NCBI GenBank assembly: GCA_903813345.2
Contig: CAIIXF020000010.1
Span: 19,107,181-19,171,180, forward strand
Direction of reading: 5' to 3'
Source of the DNA: Owenia fusiformis
Taxonomy: Eukaryota; Annelida; Polychaeta; Sabellida; Oweniidae
DNA: 64,000 bases
Position 1 is the stretch's first letter. Each line of letters opens with the position of its first letter. Positions 1 to 10,190 of the stretch are shown here, in pieces. The notes below the pieces were generated by a model that did not search any database, had not been told where the DNA came from, and saw nothing but the letters and a program-made list of their open reading frames with translations. The translations under genes and the position numbers were made by a program.

Positions 1-250
1 GTTTAATAACCCCTATTGTAACTATTGGGGTTCTTAAACAGGACACTGGGCTTGCTTTTTAGAACTTTTTTGCTGGTACTATTACTGTAGATTGATTAAA
101 ATGGTTATATGGCATTTCGTGGTGAATCTCAAATGGGATTGCCTTGAAACAGATTTAACTCAATTTTTACTTATATATACATGATATAAAGAATGAGTTC
201 CTGTTTTAAAATTGTAAATGAATACAACATAAAGTCTTTCCTCCTTAAGT

Positions 251-787
251 CAAAGGACCATGTACAGTATGGTTAGTGATTTTAAACAGTCATATCTTTC
301 ACCATAAGGTATCAATTTTCAAAACAGTTTCTCAGCTCACAGACACCGACCAAGCCTATGCCTGAAAACCAGACGGGCAAGAAGGTCAAGTGAAATGTGA
401 ACTAAGAAAATGGTCCAATATATGACATATCAAAATTATGCTGAAATCAACGGAGAGCATGAGTTTTCCCTATGAGAAAGTAACATTGGGATATGTGATT
501 TAACTCTAAAGTATTTCTCAATAACCATTCCCTTTTTAAAAGTTTTCAAAATCTTCCAAAAACATCCATTGAAAATGTCATTGTAGCATTGATTGCTCTT
601 AAGCAATACCCAAAATTGAAAAAAGGATTTGATAGAAACACTCAAGAAGTTCAGAAAATTGGATTGATCATTCACTGGACTTAAAAACACATTTTTAATG
701 AAAAACATTGTATTTATGGCCAGAAAGTACTCATGGTGAAAGCTATGATTGGCCAAAATCACTTGCCATACTATACCTGGTCCTTTC
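251..787. mobile_element. Miniature inverted-repeat element, family 1 copy a
   Basis: The left end (from about 251, AAAGGACCATGTACAGTATG) is repeated in inverse orientation at the right end (about 716-786). The ends are about 70 bp long and imperfect. The same ends bound a second copy at 8017-8641. The interior has no credible coding capacity; the open frame across it is non-coding. No transposase is present, so it is classed as non-autonomous. Confidence 0.6.
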
Positions 788-960
788 TAATTAAAATTAT
801 TATGGAACTATTTACAAGCAGTCAAGAAGTGAGTTACAAGTCACAAGTGGGTCTACTCTACCCATTGAACATGTCATAATATAAATCTCAGCTCACAGAC
901 ACTGACCAAGCCTATACCTGGAAAATGGTTCAATATACTGATATATGTCATGATAATTTT
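343..960. repeat. Direct repeat of about 90 bp
   Basis: A block starting CTCAGCTCACAGACACCGAC at 343 recurs at 889 with a few changes, followed in both places by a similar segment (GGTCCAATATATGACATA in the first copy). The copies lie about 545 bp apart, one inside and one just outside the inverted-repeat element at 251-787. This suggests a partial duplication or a nested insertion. Confidence 0.5.
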
Positions 961-1016
961 TGGACCACATAGGCACATCAGAAACTCGCTTGCTTTATTT
1001 GATTCTCACTTGAAAT

Positions 1017-2044
1017 TTACATTTTCTTTGACTTTCTACTTGCACTGAGTGAAGCTCTCAAACTATGTGTGCCCTGTCGGTCAATGTCTTCTAACTTGTT
1101 CTTCCAAAATTTTACAAATGACTTTGCTCTAAGAGTAACAAACTTAGACAAGACCTTCTTCATCAACAACGTATTCAAACTGTCATCAAAAATATGTTCA
1201 GTTATTTCACCCCATGCCTGTTGTACATTTTCATCAACTGAAAGTTCCTCTAAGATATGTTGGTCTATCTTTGAACTATTCAAACGGACAACGTTGGAGA
1301 CATTCAGTGATTTTCTTACTATAAGTTCTATTTGTCTGAAGAAGGAGTATACAGAGGAGTTGACAATGAAGAGTCCTCCTCGGTTAATCTGTGCAGTCCA
1401 ACTATTTCTATAAGTTTCAAAATGTTCAGCTGAAGGGTTTAGATCATCCTCATCCTTAACCTTCCACGAATTCAGGCATTTTACTAGTATTTCAGAATTG
1501 CGTCCTTTAGATTTTGATAACTGTTTGATTAATGAGTGTGGGATGAAGCCAGAAATGTAGGATAGTGTGCTCTCTTCATCTTGTGATAGTGATAGGTCTG
1601 TGGGACTGGGAAGTGTTGATGGCAGATTGATAGAAGAATTGACTTGGAAACATATTTCTTTGAACATTTCATCAATAATTTTGATGCTTAAAAATGAATC
1701 CTTATACTCAATTCCTATGTTGGAATAAAAATCACTAAAGAGTTTGGTAACTTCTTTAGAAATTTTACACTGATGTAAGCTCTGCAGCATGTTAAAAGAC
1801 TTATTTGCCTTAAGTTGAGCTGATTTTGAAGAATCGAGCGTTGGGTAAAGGAAGCTCATAAGTACACTTGGAAATTCACCAAATGGTAATTCTTTAAGCT
1901 TAGTTGCAATGGTAACAGCTACATCAGCTCTTGATCCACTAGGATAGGCTTTAGCCATGGGGTCAGATGATATTTTCACTATAGCTCTTTCAAAACATCC
2001 CCCTGCCTTACTTTGAAGATCTTTTAAGCTTGGAAGAGGATTTA
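1017..2044 (-). CDS. Unrecognised protein, long 3' exon (possibly transposon-derived)
   Basis: This 342-codon open frame ends at a stop at 1017-1019. It extends upstream of its first in-frame ATG to a plausible acceptor (ATTTCAG) just after 2044. The protein is mixed alpha-helical in composition, with a Ser/Pro/Asp-rich stretch in the middle, a YISGF motif about 160 residues in, and a basic Lys/Ser/Arg-rich C-terminus ending SRKSKKM. I do not recognise the family. The YISGF-type motif and solitary long exon recall transposase-derived genes, but I see no DDE or zinc-finger signature that proves it. The acceptor phase (one base borrowed) matches the donor at 5226, so it may be exon 2 of a two-exon gene. 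It sits antisense in front of the sorbitol dehydrogenase exons. Confidence 0.5.
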
Positions 2045-2449
2045 CTGAAATGGATACATACTGAAGGTTATTTTTTGTATGAGAGATCTAGGTTGCCACT
2101 ATAATTTATAATGGAAACAAAATACAGGAACACAAATGCCTCTTTTAAAACCAATGTCATCAAGTGACCTTGTTGTGTAACCCTTGCAATCATCCTATAT
2201 TATTGTAGACAGTATTCATTAAAACTGCCTATCAAAAATATACAACAATATTAGTGGCTTTTGTCAAGTGGCCTCAGTTAGATCAAAACCTGAGATATTC
2301 ATAAAATTATTAACTATTCTTGTATTCCATGTTCAACAATCACTGGTCATACTTATATGATTGACCAGGATATACATTTAATGAGATCAACAGGCTATTG
2401 AGCAACTTATGTCATTTTTCATGTGGCCAGCTGTATAGTTCACATTTTA

Positions 2450-2815
2450 CAGGGTGATCCAGAAGTAACGTCAAAGAAAATAGATAATCAACTAAAATAG
2501 TGTGTTTGACATCATATGTGATACTACATTGATGTTTGAATTGCAACATGAAACAAATGAAAATATTTTGAAATATTATTGATATCAGTATATCCAAAGT
2601 CAAGAAGAGTTCTATTTCTTTCACAAAATTAAATGTGTGACGTCACATCGAGTTACTATAGTAACCGTGAAATGAACCAATCAAACAGTAGAACCTTTAT
2701 ATTTGATATTTGATATGTTGACTCAATAATGTTTGAAGAACATCTGTACCAAGTTTCAAGATGATTAGTCAAATAATGTAGAAATGGCAACACTTTTGAC
2801 TTCTGGATCACCCTG
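2450..2815. mobile_element. TA-flanked miniature element with CAGGGTGATCC ends
   Basis: Inverted ends CAGGGTGATCCAGAAGT are nearly perfect at 2450 and 2815, and both are bordered by TA, the target duplication typical of Tc1/mariner-type elements. It is 366 bp long with no coding capacity. The same CAGGGTG end occurs on elements at 4373, 21568 and 61399 and singly at 6376. Confidence 0.75.
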
Positions 2816-3119
2816 TATGTAATATATTTTCAAGTTTGATTTTGTAAACTGGTAAATGAAATTTTATGTGAATTAACATAAATGAAATAAATTAAATGTG
2901 TCTTATCTAGAAATTATTCTCATGCAACAGATGTTTTGTGTTATAATTTAAAGTATTTTTACAAAAAATTAAGCACCATTTCATTAAAATTTCCCTAATT
3001 AATCTCAGTTTGTATGTACCATTAAGGCTAGAATTTAAACTATTAAGTTAAGTGATAAACTTATTTTTAAACCCAAAAATTAAAAAAAAAAGTAGAATGT
3101 TTGTAATTTACCCCGTATG

Positions 3120-3178
3120 ACTATGATATAAATATCATCCCTGATATCATCCCTCTAATCCTGATATCATCCCTGTCC
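3120..3178. repeat. Short tandem repeat of a GATATCATCCCT unit
   Basis: Three to four degenerate copies of GATATCATCCCT(GTA/CTAATC) lie in tandem in otherwise unique AT-rich intergenic DNA. Confidence 0.5.
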
Positions 3179-3547
3179 CAAATATGTGATTTCTCACTTT
3201 CTATTATATACCTGATATTGATCTGACCATGGTATAAAAGGGAATATTACATTATGAGTACAGGTTTGAATCCAACAGTTGCATTAGGTGAGTCCCAAGA
3301 AAGCAATTTTTTAAAACAAAACAAGTGTGTCCCCCATTACTTGTTACAAGGCTGTTTTAAAGAATAACTTTATTTTAAAAGCATTTTTCACATAAACGCT
3401 ACCTATAAGATCATTTTTTCAGCTGATATTCTTTATATCAACAAAATAATAATAGGTCAGTGAAACATTATTCCAATGTCACATTTATTACTAGTTACGA
3501 ATCGGAACTGACACTTACAATCATATACATTGTTTTAAGGGATCAAA

Positions 3548-3688
3548 TGCAAGAGTTCAAGCTGACTCTCACAATGTTCTTTCGAGCTTAAATTTGAGTC
3601 TAGCTGACTCTCTCAATTAACTTGAGTTCAAGCTGACTCTCTCAATTAACTTGAGTTCAAGCTGACTCTCACAATGTTCTTTAGAGAC
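3548..3688. repeat. Tandem repeat of about 30 bp
   Basis: The unit GAGTTCAAGCTGACTCTC is repeated four to five times with two alternating tails (ACAATGTTCTTT or TCAATTAACTT). No coding signal is seen. Confidence 0.6.
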
Positions 3689-4372
3689 CCTTCCCACTGA
3701 TTTTCAATATCAATGGTCAGTATCAAGCGAATGTTATGGCAGTCACCTTCGCATTTAAGATGACGAATGGAAAGTGTCGATTTCAATATTTTTAGTTTTC
3801 AGCAAATTGAACTACTTTATAGTTTGAGTTATGCTTTGATATTTTAACTAAACCTGGCTTATATGACATGACATCTCTGAAGTATAATCATTTGTTTAGT
3901 ATCATGCATGGGCACTACAGTTCAACCATATCTTCCAAAGCTTAAGGAAAGGTACATATAACAACTGGAAATGTTTGATATGGAAACGGTCATGAAACCA
4001 AAATCCAAGAAATATCATTTTCAGTTTGAAGGTGATGGCCATTACCTTCGCTTCATACTGACCAGTTCATAAGAAAAGGTGTCACCACCTCACAGTTACA
4101 TGTCATGTAAATTGTACCAAAGTCAGCATTCATTTGTTATTTTCCTCTTGTTCCTCTTCTAGTAGATCTACTTGTTGTTTAACCCTTGCAATCATTGCAT
4201 ATAATTGCAGACACTATTGAATAATAATTGCCTGACAAAAATATACAACAATGTTATTGGCTTTCAACTTCAATTCAGATTGTAGACATTGTCTTTTATT
4301 GTCGGTTATCGGCTCACATCTCTGTTTACAAGGCAGCCCCACACTTTATTACCTAAAACATATTTTCTTCTA

Positions 4373-5103
4373 CAGGGTTACCAGAAAGAAATGTTATCCA
4401 CCTTAATTTTCAACAACGTTTTACTCCAGTTTTTAGGCACTACCAATAGTTCTAATAATAATTACTCCTCTCCTGGACGGATTAGGCATATTTGAAGCAT
4501 TCCCACCCTCTTTGTATTGCCTTATTTCAAAGAAAAACTACCTAAAAGTTTGGTTTCATGACACAAAGCTCCGATAGAGATGACACAACACTATACAAGT
4601 CAACCTCATCCCTCACACCAACATAACATAATGCAACAATCTTATCAATTTAGACAAAAATTTGGATGCTCTTTCGATCTAGACAGGTAAGAACATTCGC
4701 TGTGATGTCGTTCGACCCAAAACCTCCATTTTTGTCGTCAAAATGGCTTCAGTTCGATGACTCTATTCAATCTCAAATGTCGATATTTTTTCAATTACTG
4801 ACTTTTATTCAAAACATTGCTCATTTTTCAGTAAACTGAATACCCCCTTATCCATGAAACGTGTATCGTTTCCTCAAATTTGTTAATTTAATTTGACGAG
4901 TCAACTTCCGCGTTCATTGAATTAGTTGAAATCCAATTCACTTCCGGAAATGCGTAGTGGACGTAAACTCGTAATAGAATCTTGACTTCCAAGTACAAAC
5001 CCCAATTAAGATCCCCACATTTATGGGGGTAACCAGTGGTAGTGCCTAAAAACTGGAGTAAAATTTACTTAAAATTAGGACACATTTATTTCTGGTCACC
5101 CTG
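4373..5103. mobile_element. TA-flanked element with long inverted ends
   Basis: CAGGGTTACCAGAAA at 4373 is matched by the inverse of TTTCTGGTCACCCTG ending at 5103. The terminal inverted repeats run about 70 bp and include the shared block ACTCCAGTTTTTAGGCACTA. Both ends are next to TA. The interior has no plausible transposase, so this is a 731-bp non-autonomous Tc1/mariner-like element. It lies between the two proposed exons of the antisense gene at 1017-5397. Confidence 0.75.
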
Positions 5104-5225
5104 TACAAGAGGCCATCTGGGTCTGTTGGTCACTTGTAAAATACAGATAGGGCGCCTAGTCTAGGCTAAATCTGTAAGGCTAAATTTAATTTAAATTAAA
5201 ATCATTTTTGGGTCTAGATATCTAC

Positions 5226-5397
5226 CTATAAGTGTATTTCTCTTTTTTGCTCCCTGAGTTGATGTCTTTTTCTTTGTTCCCTGTTTGCCTCGAATCGTCG
5301 CAACTTCGTCAACTTCATCAGCTTCGTCAAGATCTAATTCTAAAATGTCCAAAACGCAATCCAAGTCTTCTGAAAAGAGAAAATCATTTGACGCCAT
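5226..5397 (-). CDS. Possible first coding exon of the antisense unknown gene
   Basis: An ATG at 5397 opens 57 codons, starting MASNDFLFSED. An acidic Leu/Asp/Glu stretch at residues 10-31 is followed by a Lys/Thr-rich segment. It ends at a good donor (ATAG then GTAGAT) in phase 1, which matches the acceptor after 2044. The joined model would be about 399 aa. Upstream, on the - strand, there is a perfect CRE palindrome TGACGTCA at 5454-5461 and a TTTATAT box about 40 bases before the ATG. The exon pairing is inferred, and further exons between 2.1 and 5.2 kb cannot be excluded. No known domain is recognised. Confidence 0.35.
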
Positions 5398-5435
5398 TTT
5401 AACAACAGAAGGAAGCCCGGATGTTGTTCAATGCG

Positions 5436-6215
5436 CATATAAATTGCGCACAATGACGTCATCTTTAGCAATGACGTCTGAGTCTTCCCCAGGGGAATAC
5501 GTTTGATTACGAGGCTCTGATTTTGATTCAAATAGAGGCTAGTCACGTGACCGAAACACAGACCGAAAGTAGGTCAAACGGCTGTTAGGTATCCAGTTGA
5601 TATACGTCCATGCTACAATGTACTATTCCCGAAGCCGCAGGCTGAGGGAATAGTACATTGTAGAGGATATTCCCAAGGGGAAATCATTTACACTATTGCT
5701 CGAAATTAGGCAGTCACTATTTGTTTTATTATATACCCTATACTGACTCTTGTCCCGTTTCCTCTGCGAAGGCCAAAAAGGCTTAGAAAGCCCCCTCCCC
5801 GGGTCCATTGTTAGCATTATAAGCTGTGACGTCATCAGATGCTCAACAGAAATTTTTGCCTCTGAGACTCTCACTTGACAAATTCAATCGCGTTTAACAC
5901 GCGGAATAGATTATCATAACACCTGAAATTACACAGACGTATTGAGCTTAGGGAACTTTATACACGTTGCTTATACTGTATCGTTCACGCACGTCTGTCA
6001 TGGTGAACGGAGTTGATTTGTGTTTGTGCTCATCCTCCATTTTTCTGTTTTTCGTCTGCGCAGTGATGATGCGCAGACGTTTCCAAGGGTAATAGAAGTT
6101 GCAATTGTGACGTCAGCGGGCAATAGTTCAAATGTATATTCCCGCTGACGTCACATTTGAGGGAATATAACTTTCCGGGGGAAATAGTAAATCTATTTCG
6201 GAACACGTGACTAGG
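5436..6215. promoter_or_regulatory. CpG-containing block with four CRE palindromes
   Basis: Perfect TGACGTCA palindromes occur at 5454-5461, 5827-5834, 6108-6115 and 6146-6153. Outer inverted CTAGTCACGTG motifs lie near 5540 and 6203. This block is richer in CpG than its surroundings. It could be a promoter for the antisense exon at 5226-5397, or a fold-back element that carries CRE sites. The inverted CACGTG ends favour the second for at least part of it. Confidence 0.4.
5613..5663. repeat. Perfect inverted repeat, 18-bp arms
   Basis: CTACAATGTACTATTCCC at 5613-5630 is repeated exactly in inverse at 5646-5663 around a 15-base loop. As DNA it would form a strong hairpin. It lies inside the CRE-rich block, which fits a fold-back element. 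Confidence 0.8.
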
Positions 6216-6375
6216 TATTGACCAATCAGGATTAGTGTTACATATTGGGTATATAATAAATTCATCTATTATAGGGTCAGTTGGTTTATTATGCATGATG
6301 GTGTCTAAAGCAATGGGGGCTGCTACAGTATGTATCACAGGTACTCGTTCATTTACTTTTTGATCACTACATGTA

Positions 6376-6400
6376 CAGGGTGAGCCAAAACAGGTAACCC
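6376..6400. mobile_element. Solitary end of a CAGGGTG-type element
   Basis: A TA-adjacent CAGGGTGAGCCAAAACAGGT end is present, but I find no partner end within the next kilobase. It is probably a truncated copy of the TA-flanked family. Confidence 0.35.
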
Positions 6401-6879
6401 AAACAAATCTATTACTCAGTCATCCAGCATGGGTTTTATTCAATGTTCTTTCATTCCACCAAGTCTCATTGGTCTACTAGCTATAAGCGACCACCCTCTA
6501 CTTGACTAAACACCTTCTCACACAAGGTGTACTGTTGTGTTGTGCAAGGGCTTGGAGTTTTACAAATGTTTTCCAAATGGTCAAACTTTTATGACCATTT
6601 TACAAAACATGCTTATATTACCGGTCTTGAACGCATCCAGTGTTTTTTCTGACCATATGCTTACAGATATCTTATGTCTTCCTTCTTATCTCTTGTTTCA
6701 ATTTTCCGGTGCCCTGGGGGTTCTCACCCTTTCTCAATATTTCACTTTTCTCCTCCAGGTCATTCAACGAAGAACCCACCCCTTGAAAGTATTTCAGATA
6801 TTGCCATGGCATTTGATTAAAGAAAACAAAATATTCCAATATTAAAGACATCTCTAAGAAATAATTTTTTCTCTCTTAG

Positions 6880-7052
6880 ATATCAACCAATCAAAACTTG
6901 ACCTGGCCAAGAAGTTGGGTGCCAATTTTACCGTCTTAGCAACTGGTAGCAGCAGTGATGTAAAGAACAAAGTGACAGATGCCATTGGGTGTATGCCAGA
7001 TAGATCGGTAGAATGCTCAGCTGCAGAGACCAGTGTAAGAGCCGCTATATTG
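6880..7052 (+). CDS. SORD: Sorbitol dehydrogenase-like, exon n-2 (coenzyme domain)
   Basis: This exon reads INQSKLDLAKKLGANFT through to SVECSAAETSVRAAIL. It corresponds to the later part of the Rossmann NAD-binding domain of medium-chain polyol dehydrogenases (animal SORD, L-iditol 2-dehydrogenase), including the G-A-D/N segment after the adenine-ribose-binding acidic residue. A TCTCTTAG acceptor precedes 6880 and a GTAGGT donor follows 7052. The first two bases complete an Asp codon begun in an upstream exon. Exons for the zinc-binding N-terminal half are not visible in 1-6879, so they either lie before the window or are lost. Role: NAD-dependent oxidation of sorbitol to fructose in the cytosol. 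Confidence 0.88.
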
Positions 7053-7089
7053 GTAGGTTATGAATTTGGCAAGGTTGTGCCAGAATATA

Positions 7090-7256
7090 ATACAGTAAAA
7101 CCTGTCTAATCTGAACACCTCAGGGACCACCCAAGTGACTGGATGAGAAGGTGTTCACATTTCTAGGTTTTTAAAACATGTAACTCAATGAGAGAAAATC
7201 AAATTGAGACCGAGAAAAGTGTTCACATTGAGAGGTGTTCAGATAAGAGCCTCAAA
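7090..7256. mobile_element. Copy of the CAGTAAAACC miniature family in a SORD intron
   Basis: It begins with CAGTAAAACCTGTCTAATC and carries repeated GAACACC/GGTGTTC motifs typical of the family seen at 32147, 33920, 61738 and 63319. The right end is degenerate. The preceding exon frame runs on into its first bases, so the extra residues after the GTAGGT donor are not protein. Confidence 0.5.
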
Positions 7257-7455
7257 ATCCATTTTCATTATAATTATTATATATTTAGTATATTTGACTT
7301 ATCTGTTAAACTTCACAAGTTTTATTCTAATTATGACATTCATTTGTATTGCTGACTTAAGGTTATCAACATAATTTTACCATTCATGTTTGGTATTTCA
7401 AACAATTAGAACATTGTTCTTCAACAAATGAGATGAATTGGTTAATGCATACAAT

Positions 7456-7638
7456 AACTTGTACATTTCAGAGTACTAAATCTGGAGGTACTGTCACACT
7501 ACTAGTAATACTCAGAAAGGTAGAACTTGTACATTTCAGAGCACTAAATCTGGTGGTACTGTCACACTACTAGTAATACTCAGAAAGGTAGAATTTTTAC
7601 ATTTCAGAGCACTAAATCTGGTGGTACTGTCACACTAG
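7456..7638 (+). repeat. 68-bp tandem triplication of a splice acceptor and exon start
   Basis: Three copies at exact 68-bp spacing (7456, 7524, 7592) each contain ACATTTCAG followed by the first about 30 bases of the next SORD exon. Acceptor AG positions are 7471, 7539 and 7607. Only the third copy continues into real coding sequence; the first two diverge after GTCACACTA into CTAGTAATACTCAGAAAGGTAG. Because 68 is not a multiple of three, use of either upstream acceptor shifts the frame. Confidence 0.9.
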
Positions 7639-7732
7639 TCGGCCTGTCTAACAATGAAATGACTCTGCCCATCGTGAATGCTGCCACAAGAGAGGTGGAT
7701 ATCATTGGAATACTTGGTTACTCCAGGAAAGA
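7608..7732 (+). CDS. SORD: Sorbitol dehydrogenase-like, exon n-1
   Basis: Encodes STKSGGTVTLVGLSNNEMTL to REVDIIGILGYSRK. SGGT-x-x-LVG is the conserved strand and turn of the NAD-binding fold in SORD, and REVDI matches the family motif that precedes the substrate-pocket segment. It joins the previous exon in phase 0 (TTG then AGC) and leaves with two bases (GA) before GTGAGT, so the next exon completes Asp. This is the third copy of the triplicated acceptor. Confidence 0.88.
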
Positions 7733-8016
7733 GTGAGTGAAGAAACTACTAGATATAGTATATCTTAAAGTAGTTTGTTTCATGTTTCCATTCCAAATCA
7801 ATCCGTTTTATCAACAAGGGTGTCTAATTTTTGCATGCATGTGTTAACTCATCCCTGGCCCATGGGATTATAGTTTCTTATATGAGTTATACCATTACTT
7901 TGATAAATTTAAAATTTTTATGCATTCCTATTCATATTGTCTAAAATTGCCGCTAATGTTTTTTTTATAAAACTTTGGCAATCAATTGCATGTCTATTAT
8001 TGTTAAATAAAGGAAT

Positions 8017-8641
8017 AAAAGTCCATGTGCAGTATTGTAAGTGATTTTAGACAGTCATATCTTTCACCATGAGTACTTTCTGGGTATAAATATATATTTC
8101 AATTAAAACAATATGTTTTCTTTAAAGTGAAGTCCCCATGATAGTAAAATATAAATACAAATCTCTGAAAAATTATGGATTAGGACCCCACCTTGTCACT
8201 TTTTTAAAAATGTAAGGCTTATTTTCTAAAAAGAGGATCTTGTTTTTCTCAATTTAAATATATCAAAAGTTTCTTTTATACTATATTAATAACTTCTGAA
8301 AAGAGGATGGGTATTGAAGTACGATAAAGTTAAAAACCACATTTCCCATATTATTTTCCTATAGGGAAAACTCATGCTATCCATTGTTTTCAGCATGATT
8401 TTGGTCATCAAAAATTGATATCTTCAAAACTAGGCTTTCAATACCATTCTACTTTCGAAGATGTTTTAGATCCCTTGTTGAATAATCTTTTCATGCAATG
8501 AAAATCAGAAAAAGAAGATCCTCTTTTGAGCAAATAAGTTCAGCATTTTGAAAAAATTGTTGACGTTTTATGCCCAGAAAGTACTCATGGTGAACGATAT
8601 GACCGTCTAAAATCACTCGCCATACTGAACATGGACCTTTA
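8017..8641. mobile_element. Miniature inverted-repeat element, family 1 copy b
   Basis: Its ends match those of the element at 251-787 (AGTGATTTTAGACAGTCATA and inverse). The inverted arms are about 70 bp. It lies in the last SORD intron and has no coding capacity. Confidence 0.65.
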
Positions 8642-9052
8642 TGCATAAAAAAAAACAAAAAACAAGGGTGTCACTTAGTTAACATAACAAATTGGACTTC
8701 ATGAAGAATGTATTGGGAAACCCTAAAACCCAGTTAATCCATGCTTAAGGCCCCATGTAGAGTTTATATGGGTCCTTTAACATTTGAGACAAAAAGTGTG
8801 TGAATCAATTCTTTCAAGGAAATGATCCAGTTGCATTAGAATTATAGCACAAACTCATAATTTTGTCCATTTTCACAAAATGTATCACAAAAAAGTTCAT
8901 AAATTATTTCTTTACATATTAGATCAAGGTTTGAGATATTTGGTGTATGTTTCATTTTCTTGTGCTGTTTTTAACACATTTTGGTACTTCCCCATTGGCA
9001 CTTGTGCATACCCATTCATATTTATACCATACCAACAACTGTTCGATTTCAG

Positions 9053-9212
9053 CTACGCCAGCGCTGTTAGTCTAATGGCAACAGGCAGAGTAAATGTGAA
9101 GCCTCTTATAACACATACATTTAAACTGGAGGACACATTGAAGGCGTATGAACTAGTCAAGAACCAAGAGGATGGAGTTGTAAAGGCAATCATAAGGTGC
9201 AATGACTTTTAA
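9053..9212 (+). CDS. SORD: Sorbitol dehydrogenase-like, last exon
   Basis: After an ATTTCAG acceptor the frame reads YASAVSLMATGRVNVKPLIT, then HTFKLEDTLKAYELVKN, ending RCNDF and a stop at 9210-9212. VNVKPLITH and the 'AYE' helix are strongly conserved at the C-terminus of animal SORD, and the length fits the family end. The open frame upstream of 9053 is intron. Together the three exons supply about 152 C-terminal residues of a roughly 350-residue enzyme. Confidence 0.9.
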
Positions 9213-9463
9213 TGTGCAGATAACCGATACCTTGAGGATTGAACAGTGATGTATATGAATGTTGAAAATAGTAAACTGATATTTTAACCAGACTTACTCA
9301 TTGTCTGATCCTATTTACTTTTTTGCCAATGATATTGAGTGAGACATAGTTGAAGGAGAATTAGGTTAAATGATTTAAGCCTGGGCCTCAATGAATTGTG
9401 GATGAATTCTTGCATCAAGGCTTAGAATGAGGTTGGTAGTCCAAATTCAAAGTCAAAGATATG

Positions 9464-9959
9464 GCTTTGTATAAAAAACCTCCTACCTCATACCCACCTA
9501 CCCACTTACGTTGGACATGATACAGTCTTTGAAGGGTTCAATTTTAAAGATGTTAGTTCATTAAATCTTAGTTTATGATGAAATATAGATGCATTTGTAA
9601 CGACCCTTGATAGCAAGTTGCTACTACAGCCCAGCTGGGTTCTATTCCCACTCGGGGCATCGAATTTAGCACACTTTCTTTCAATTTCTTTATCTGGCTC
9701 GTGGTTGTTAGTTAGTTATTCCCCTAGGGCGCCCTCAGGTCATTACACATTACAATGCACCCATATGCCTTTATTTATGGATCTGTCATCCGTCTAGTCA
9801 TAAAATAAAGCCGGAATTGTAGAAATGTTAATAATTAGAGCTATTTTGAAATTTAAAAATCTTTAGAACTGAACCCTTCAATGACTGTATCATGCCCCAC
9901 GTAGGTGGGTAGGTGGATATGAGGTATATGAGGTGGATATGAGGTTTTTTATACAAAGT
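9464..9959. mobile_element. Fold-back element with arms of about 90 bp
   Basis: CTTTGTATAAAAAACCTC at the left is inverted at the right (GAGGTTTTTTATACAAAG). The arms continue through ACCTACCCAC and GATACAGTC-TTTGAAGGGTTCA with small indels. It has no coding capacity and lies between the SORD end and the LINE. Confidence 0.65.
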
Positions 9960-10190
9960 CCAAAGATACAAGACATGACTACATCTAATCACAAATTTGT
10001 TTTACATGCTTACATACATTAGTTTTATCTTAAAGGTAAAGGTATACAACTTATCCAGTTAACCTTTGGTAAAGTCAACAACTATGTCAACCATCTCCAT
10101 TCCAAACAATGGCAAAAACATAAGATTAATCACTTTTTGATGAAATATATATTGCTGATCGATTGCCCATTAAATTGTACATTATATTAA

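Noticed and set aside
436-762. 108-codon - strand frame
   Set aside because: Entirely inside a miniature inverted-repeat element.
1069-1413. 114-codon + strand frame
   Set aside because: Shadow of the long - strand exon at 1017-2044.
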